Source of the DNA: Adhaeribacter pallidiroseus
Lineage (GTDB): Bacteria > Bacteroidota > Bacteroidia > Cytophagales > Hymenobacteraceae
Assembly: GCF_003340495.1 (NCBI RefSeq)
Contig: NZ_QASA01000001.1
Span: 4,712,001-4,776,000 of the forward strand
Length of the DNA stretch: 64,000 bases
Direction: 5' to 3'
How positions within the stretch are numbered: the first letter of the stretch is position 1; every line of letters begins with the position of its first letter. The translations under genes and the position numbers were made by a program. Shown here in pieces: positions 59,385 through 64,000 of the stretch. The notes below the pieces were generated by a model. It saw nothing but the letters and a program-made list of their open reading frames with translations. It was not told the DNA's origin and did no database searches.

Positions 59385-62213
59385 ATGAAGAAAATTCTAT
59401 TCCTACTCACTTTGTTGAGTACCAGCCTTTTTGCGTTTGCCCAAAACGGAATAATTAAAGGCACCATTAAAGATTCTAAAACCCAAGAAGCCGTTATTGG
59501 TGCCAGCGTTGCAGTTACCGGATCATCTAATGGAGCTGTAACAGATGTGGAAGGCAACTTTATTATCCCTAAAGTGCCAACCGGAACGCATAACTTATCT
59601 ATTTCCTTTATTTCTTACAAAACCAAGACAATTGAAGGAATATCCGTTCAGGCGGATAAAACGACCTTAATTAATACCTCTCTTGATCCGGATATAGGGC
59701 AATTAGCCGAGGTAGTAGTTACGGCAGCCCGCCAAAGAAACACAGAAATAGCGGTTATAACCGAAATTAAAGAAGCTTTGCAAGTGGTAAGTGGCGTATC
59801 GGCAGAGCAAGTGGTAAAAACCCAAGACCGCGATGTGTCGGAAGTTATCAAGCGGATACCTGGCGTTACCGTAATGGAAAACCGCTTTGTAATGGTGCGC
59901 GGCCTTAGCGAACGCTACAATGCGGTTATGCTAAATGATGCGCTTACCCCAAGTACCGAAAATGATGTAAAAGCTTTTTCTTTCGATTTAATTCCCAGCG
60001 GCATGCTGGATCGCTTATTAATTTATAAATCAGCTGCTCCGGAATTACCCGGCGAATTTGCCGGCGGTGTGATTAAGATTTACACCAAAGCTCCTATTAA
60101 TAATACCTTCTCGGTTGCTTATTCTTCTTCTTTCCGCCCGGGCACCACCTTTAACAAATTTCATTCTCAAGAACGAGGCAGCAAAGACTGGTTAGGTTAC
60201 GATGATGGCACCCGGGAGTTACCCAATAATTTTCCAGCGAATGTGCGGAATCTCACCAATTCAGCGGAGTTAGAAAGCGCTTCTAAAGCGGTACCTAACA
60301 ACTGGTCCAATTCAGAATCTACCGCTATGCCGGATCAAAGACTCTCCGTAAACTTTACGAAGATGTTTGGGGTAGGCGATAATATAAAATTAGGCAATGT
60401 TACTTCGGTAAATTATACCAACGCGTATCAGCACTATCGCGCTTCCCGGTTTAACTTTAATACCTATGACCCGGTTTCTCAATCAGCCGGGCAGATTTAT
60501 CAGTACGAAGACGACACCTATACCAACAATGTTCGCGTGGGGGTATTGCACAATTGGTCGGCTATAATTAAAGGAAACCATAAAATTGAATTCCGGAATT
60601 TATTTAACCAGATAGGCTCTTCGCAAAATACGTTACGTACCGGTCAGGAATTTGAAAGTGGCAATGATCTGCGCGGTTATGGTTACCGCTACGAAAGTCG
60701 CCGCATTTACATGGGGCAGTTTCACGGCGAACATAGCTTTAGCAACGAAAAATCAAAGTTAACCTGGGCGGCCGGTTACGCCAATACCAACCGCCAGGAA
60801 CCGGATTTTAGAAGAGCTAACGAAAGAAGACCGATAAATTCTCCTTCGGACCGCTCGTATACTGTTACTTTACCGCCCGATGCTAGTAATACCGATGCCA
60901 GCCGTTTTTACTCAGAAGCCAATGAGAACCTGTACATGGCCAGTGCTGATTGGGAACAAAAGCTTTCTTTAGGCAACGACTCTACTGCTGAAAATTTACC
61001 CGTTATCAGGGCCGGTTTTTATGCCGAGCAGAAAGACCGCGATTTCGCGGCCCGCTGGATGGCCTACAGCAAAGCCCAACAAGGCAACTTCAACGAAAGT
61101 ATTTCTCATTTACCAATAGAAGAAATTTTTGCTCCTCAAAATATTAATGCCGTAACGGGTTTGGTTTTACGCGAAGGCACTAACCCCAGCGACCGGTATG
61201 CTGCCTCTAACTTACTATTGGCGGGATACGTGGGCACTACTATTCCCTACCAAAAATTCATCTTTTCCGGCGGAGCACGGGTAGAACAAAATAATCAGCA
61301 ACTAAACAGTGCTTCTCAACTGGGCAATAAAGTAACCGTAGATAACAATATTTTAAGAGTATTACCATCGGCTAACATAGCTTACAACTTCTCTAAAAAA
61401 TCGCTGGTACGGTTAGCTTATTACCGCACTTTAAACCGGCCCGAATTCCGGGAATTAGCGCCTTTTGCGTATTATGATTTTAACTTTAATAACGTAGTTT
61501 CTGGCAACCCAAATCTAAAAACGCCTTCCATCGATAACTTCGATGCCCGGTACGAAGTGTATCCGGAAGCTGGCGAAACAGTTTCTTTCGGCATATTTTA
61601 CAAAAGATTTACGAACCCTATTGAATCTTATTTTTCACCAGGAGCTGGCTCCGGAGGTACCCGTAATTTTACTTTTGATAATGCCGATAATTCTACAAGC
61701 GCCGGGGCCGAAGTAGAAGCGCGTAAGACTTTGCGCGGTTTAACCAGTTCTTCTTTCCTGGATAACATCTCGGTTCTTTTAAACGCCTCTTTTATTTACA
61801 GCCGCGTGGAACTAGGTACCCGCGCCATTGGCCAGGATCAATCGCGGCCCATGATGGGGCAATCGCCTTACGCAATTAACGCCGGCGTTTACTACAACAA
61901 CGAAGACCGGGGTATACAAGCCAACGTGCTTTATAATGTAATTGGTAAACGCGTGTTTGCGGTCGGAACCATTGGTACTCCCAACATTTACGAAATGCCG
62001 CGTAACGTACTGGATGTAACAATAACCAAACGCTTAACCAATTTTGTGGATTTGCGCCTGGGAGTTCAAGATCTGTTAAACAATACCTACCGCTTACGCC
62101 AGGACACCAACGAAGACGATGAATTAACCAATAATTCTAAAGGCGACGACAATATTTTAAGCTACAAACGAGGCAGCTATTTTACGGTTGGCTTCTTATT
62201 TAATCTCCGCTAA
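59385..62213 (+). CDS. TonB-dependent receptor with N-terminal carboxypeptidase-regulatory-like domain
   Basis: From ATG 59385 the protein has 942 residues: a signal peptide (MKKILFLLTLLSTSLFAFAQ), a CarboxypepD_reg-like domain (about 20-105; GIIKGTIKDSKTQEAVIGAS), a plug (about 115-230; VSEVIKRIPGVTVMENRFVMVRGL) and a 22-strand beta-barrel ending KRGSYFTVGFLFNLR with C-terminal aromatic residues. It should import a substrate through the outer membrane with TonB energy. The adjacent partner is a beta-helix lipoprotein and not a SusD protein, so the substrate is probably not a typical polysaccharide. It is unknown. Confidence 0.92.
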   Translation: MKKILFLLTLLSTSLFAFAQNGIIKGTIKDSKTQEAVIGASVAVTGSSNGAVTDVEGNFIIPKVPTGTHNLSISFISYKTKTIEGISVQADKTTLINTSLDPDIGQLAEVVVTAARQRNTEIAVITEIKEALQVVSGVSAEQVVKTQDRDVSEVIKRIPGVTVMENRFVMVRGLSERYNAVMLNDALTPSTENDVKAFSFDLIPSGMLDRLLIYKSAAPELPGEFAGGVIKIYTKAPINNTFSVAYSSSFRPGTTFNKFHSQERGSKDWLGYDDGTRELPNNFPANVRNLTNSAELESASKAVPNNWSNSESTAMPDQRLSVNFTKMFGVGDNIKLGNVTSVNYTNAYQHYRASRFNFNTYDPVSQSAGQIYQYEDDTYTNNVRVGVLHNWSAIIKGNHKIEFRNLFNQIGSSQNTLRTGQEFESGNDLRGYGYRYESRRIYMGQFHGEHSFSNEKSKLTWAAGYANTNRQEPDFRRANERRPINSPSDRSYTVTLPPDASNTDASRFYSEANENLYMASADWEQKLSLGNDSTAENLPVIRAGFYAEQKDRDFAARWMAYSKAQQGNFNESISHLPIEEIFAPQNINAVTGLVLREGTNPSDRYAASNLLLAGYVGTTIPYQKFIFSGGARVEQNNQQLNSASQLGNKVTVDNNILRVLPSANIAYNFSKKSLVRLAYYRTLNRPEFRELAPFAYYDFNFNNVVSGNPNLKTPSIDNFDARYEVYPEAGETVSFGIFYKRFTNPIESYFSPGAGSGGTRNFTFDNADNSTSAGAEVEARKTLRGLTSSSFLDNISVLLNASFIYSRVELGTRAIGQDQSRPMMGQSPYAINAGVYYNNEDRGIQANVLYNVIGKRVFAVGTIGTPNIYEMPRNVLDVTITKRLTNFVDLRLGVQDLLNNTYRLRQDTNEDDELTNNSKGDDNILSYKRGSYFTVGFLFNLR

Positions 62214-62264
62214 TTATCACACCATTTTAAAAATTAAAACCAACCAGATTATTTAAAATTTTTT

Positions 62265-63656
62265 ATGAAAAACTTGCAAAAAATTACGTGGTTCTTCCTT
62301 GCCCTCTTGCTGGCATTTACGGCCTGCGATGATAACGACAATGACAATGACGGCGGAACAGACCCGAATCCAGTAGATCCAACTGCTTTTGCTATTACGG
62401 CTAATGCCACCACTAATTTAAACGAGATCACCGGTGATTTAAAAACGGGCACTATCACTTTAGAAGCTTCTAAGAAGTACTTGTTAAAAGGGTTTGTTAA
62501 GATTGGGGATGGCGCTACTTTAACTATTCCGGCCGGCACTATTATTAAAGGTGATTTTGCTTCGAAAGGAACGCTTATTATTGAAAGAGGCGGTAAGATT
62601 ATGGCGGAAGGCACCGCGGCGCAACCTATTGTTTTTACTTCTAATGCGGCAAAAGGATCGCGTGGTCCTAGTAACTGGGGTGGTATTGTAATTGCGGGTA
62701 AAGCTCCTATAAACCAAGCAGGTGGCGAGGCTGAATTTGAAGGAGGTTACAAAGTAAAATTTGGCGGTACCGAGCCTAACGATAACTCCGGAAAATTAAA
62801 ATACGTGCGCATTGAATTTGGTGGTATTGCTTTATTACCCAACCAGGAAATTAACGGTTTAACTATGGGAGGTGTTGGTGCTGGTACCGAAATTGATTAT
62901 GTGCAGGTTTCTTATTCCGGTGATGATGCTTTTGAATGGTTTGGAGGTACCGTAAATGCCAAACATTTAATTGCATACCGCACGTTAGATGATGATTTTG
63001 ATTCGGATTTCGGCTACAGTGGTAAAATACAGTATGCCGTAGCCTCCCGTGATCCGTTAAATGCAGACCAATCTGGTTCCAATGGTTTTGAATCAGATAA
63101 CGACCCAACGGGTACAGATGCTACGCCTAAAACCTCGGTTATGTTTTCTAATGTGAGCTTGTTTGGCCCTTACAAAACAACCGGCATGTCCATTGATCCT
63201 AACTTTAAGACGGGTGTTCATATCCGCAGAAACTCCGCGATGTCTTTATTAAACAGTGTGGTTGCGGGTTATCCTACCGGCCTGTTAATTGATGATGCCA
63301 AATCAGAAGCAAATGCTACGGCTAATGCCTTACAGATTAAAAACACGATTATTGCGGCGGCTACTACACCTCTGGCAGTTAAGAGTGGCAGCACTTGGGA
63401 TATTAACACCTGGTTTAATACCGCCGGGTTTGGTAATTCTATTGTAACTGCTAACGCCGATTTAATGATGGCGGGTGACCCCTATGGCTTAACAACTCCT
63501 AACTTTCAACCGGCTGCTGGTTCGCCATTATTAACCGGCGCTAGCTTTACCGGCTTAACCGGATTTGACGCAGTTACTTACCGGGGTGCATTTGACGGTA
63601 CCACCGACTGGACGGCCGGCTGGGCTAACTTTAACCCCCAAAACACCGACTATTAA
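62265..63656 (+). CDS. Surface beta-helix lipoprotein, partner of the TonB-dependent receptor
   Basis: The 463-residue protein has a lipoprotein signal with Cys21 (AFTAC), a run of Asp/Asn residues after it that fits a surface-export signal (DDNDNDNDGG), and then a right-handed parallel beta-helix (about 50-440) with repeated GTIIKGDFASKGTLIIERGGKI and GGIVIAGKAP turns. I cannot assign an activity. It starts 51 bases after the receptor gene and ends before a terminator, so the two form an operon. Such receptor/beta-helix pairs are widespread in Bacteroidota and are often mis-named as multidrug transporters. Confidence 0.75.
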   Translation: MKNLQKITWFFLALLLAFTACDDNDNDNDGGTDPNPVDPTAFAITANATTNLNEITGDLKTGTITLEASKKYLLKGFVKIGDGATLTIPAGTIIKGDFASKGTLIIERGGKIMAEGTAAQPIVFTSNAAKGSRGPSNWGGIVIAGKAPINQAGGEAEFEGGYKVKFGGTEPNDNSGKLKYVRIEFGGIALLPNQEINGLTMGGVGAGTEIDYVQVSYSGDDAFEWFGGTVNAKHLIAYRTLDDDFDSDFGYSGKIQYAVASRDPLNADQSGSNGFESDNDPTGTDATPKTSVMFSNVSLFGPYKTTGMSIDPNFKTGVHIRRNSAMSLLNSVVAGYPTGLLIDDAKSEANATANALQIKNTIIAAATTPLAVKSGSTWDINTWFNTAGFGNSIVTANADLMMAGDPYGLTTPNFQPAAGSPLLTGASFTGLTGFDAVTYRGAFDGTTDWTAGWANFNPQNTDY

Positions 63657-63966
63657 TAACTAAAGATATGGTGGTGCATCGGAATGGGTGAGAATATGAT
63701 GTTACCATCTATTGCTAAAGCAGCTTAGTCTCCTGCTTTAGCGGCCTAAAGCCTGCCGAATTCGGCAGGCTTTTTTGTTTGTAAATATGGTGTACTAATC
63801 GCAGGCGTTTTACAAAACAAAAATTGGTAAGCATTGAATTACTTTATCTTTTTAAATCAAAAGGATTGCTTAAGTAGCCTGTACATATGTAAATACAAGA
63901 AAGATCTGCTGATTTAAATCATTTTTTTAAATTTAGAGCATTCTTGCACCTTTAAGCATTACGTAC
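63657..63966. other. Intergenic region after the receptor operon
   Basis: It holds the terminator at 63748-63776 and otherwise AT-rich sequence; no other feature is visible. Confidence 0.5.
63748..63776 (+). terminator. Terminator of the TonB receptor operon
   Basis: The palindrome AAAGCCTGCCGAATTCGGCA (with its mirror, 13 bp per arm) is followed by TTTTTT, about 90 bases after the lipoprotein stop. Confidence 0.88.
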
Positions 63967-64000
63967 ATGAGTACTTTAATTACCCCCATGCGGGAACAAG
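63967..64000 (+). CDS. Start of a gene running off the right edge
   Basis: ATG at 63967 opens a frame MSTLITPMREQ that is still open at the window edge. Eleven residues are too few to name it. Its position after a terminator and an AT-rich leader fits a new transcription unit. Confidence 0.4.
   Translation, partial: MSTLITPMREQ

Overview
The window looks like a chromosomal segment of a Bacteroidota bacterium, order Cytophagales, most likely Hymenobacteraceae (an Adhaeribacter- or Rufibacter-like organism). Supporting signs are a PorZ-type type IX secretion protein, a TonB-dependent receptor with a carboxypeptidase-like N-terminal domain, repeated FKBP lipoproteins, TAnnTTTG-type -7 promoter boxes, and almost no Shine-Dalgarno sequences. 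The genus is inference; no rRNA gene is present.

Layout. 1-6.8 kb: a PVC-type heme-binding dehydrogenase-like protein (cut by the left edge), a cytoplasmic PAS histidine kinase and a GntP-type permease. 7.3-10 kb: a tRNA-like RNA with its own promoter and terminator, a divergent Lrp/AsnC regulator, then aspS. 10.3-14.3 kb: two small hypothetical proteins, tadA, an Fe/Mn superoxide dismutase and a NupC-type transporter. 14.4-19.4 kb: a methionine cluster made of a SAM riboswitch, a short Cys-Cys leader peptide, metY, metX (fused in frame to an AT-rich HEPN-like domain) and homoserine dehydrogenase. 19.5-23.3 kb: LD-carboxypeptidase, cysS and a membrane-anchored EEP-family protein. 23.6-30.8 kb: rimP-nusA-infB, scpA and a flippase-like membrane protein. 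30.9-35 kb: ndk, an NrnA-like DHH phosphoesterase and three FKBP-type isomerase lipoproteins. 35-41 kb: recO, porZ, tdk, a 2Fe-2S ferredoxin and two conserved hypotheticals. 41-47 kb: the cell-shape operon mreB-mreC-mreD-mrdA-rodA. 47.4-49.7 kb: purN-purH. 50-54 kb: a DUF2264 protein, a UbiA-family prenyltransferase, a cold-shock protein, a KdsC-like phosphatase and a DUF2520 protein. 54-59 kb: cytochrome c maturation genes ccmB-ccmC-ccmD-ccmE-ccmF/ccsA. 59.4-63.7 kb: a TonB-dependent receptor and a surface beta-helix lipoprotein, followed by the first codons of another gene.

Most genes are core housekeeping. The less ordinary material is (i) the SAM riboswitch plus cysteine-codon leader before metY; (ii) the tRNA-like RNA with a long variable region; (iii) the MetX-HEPN fusion; (iv) a family of intergenic inverted-repeat elements built of GTTRCARG-like units that begin right after stop codons in a fixed polarity; and (v) four single-base deletions at short homopolymers that split mreB, ubiA and ccmF (twice). 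The last probably reflect sequence errors rather than biology. I found no CRISPR array, integrase, transposase, restriction system or named defence operon.
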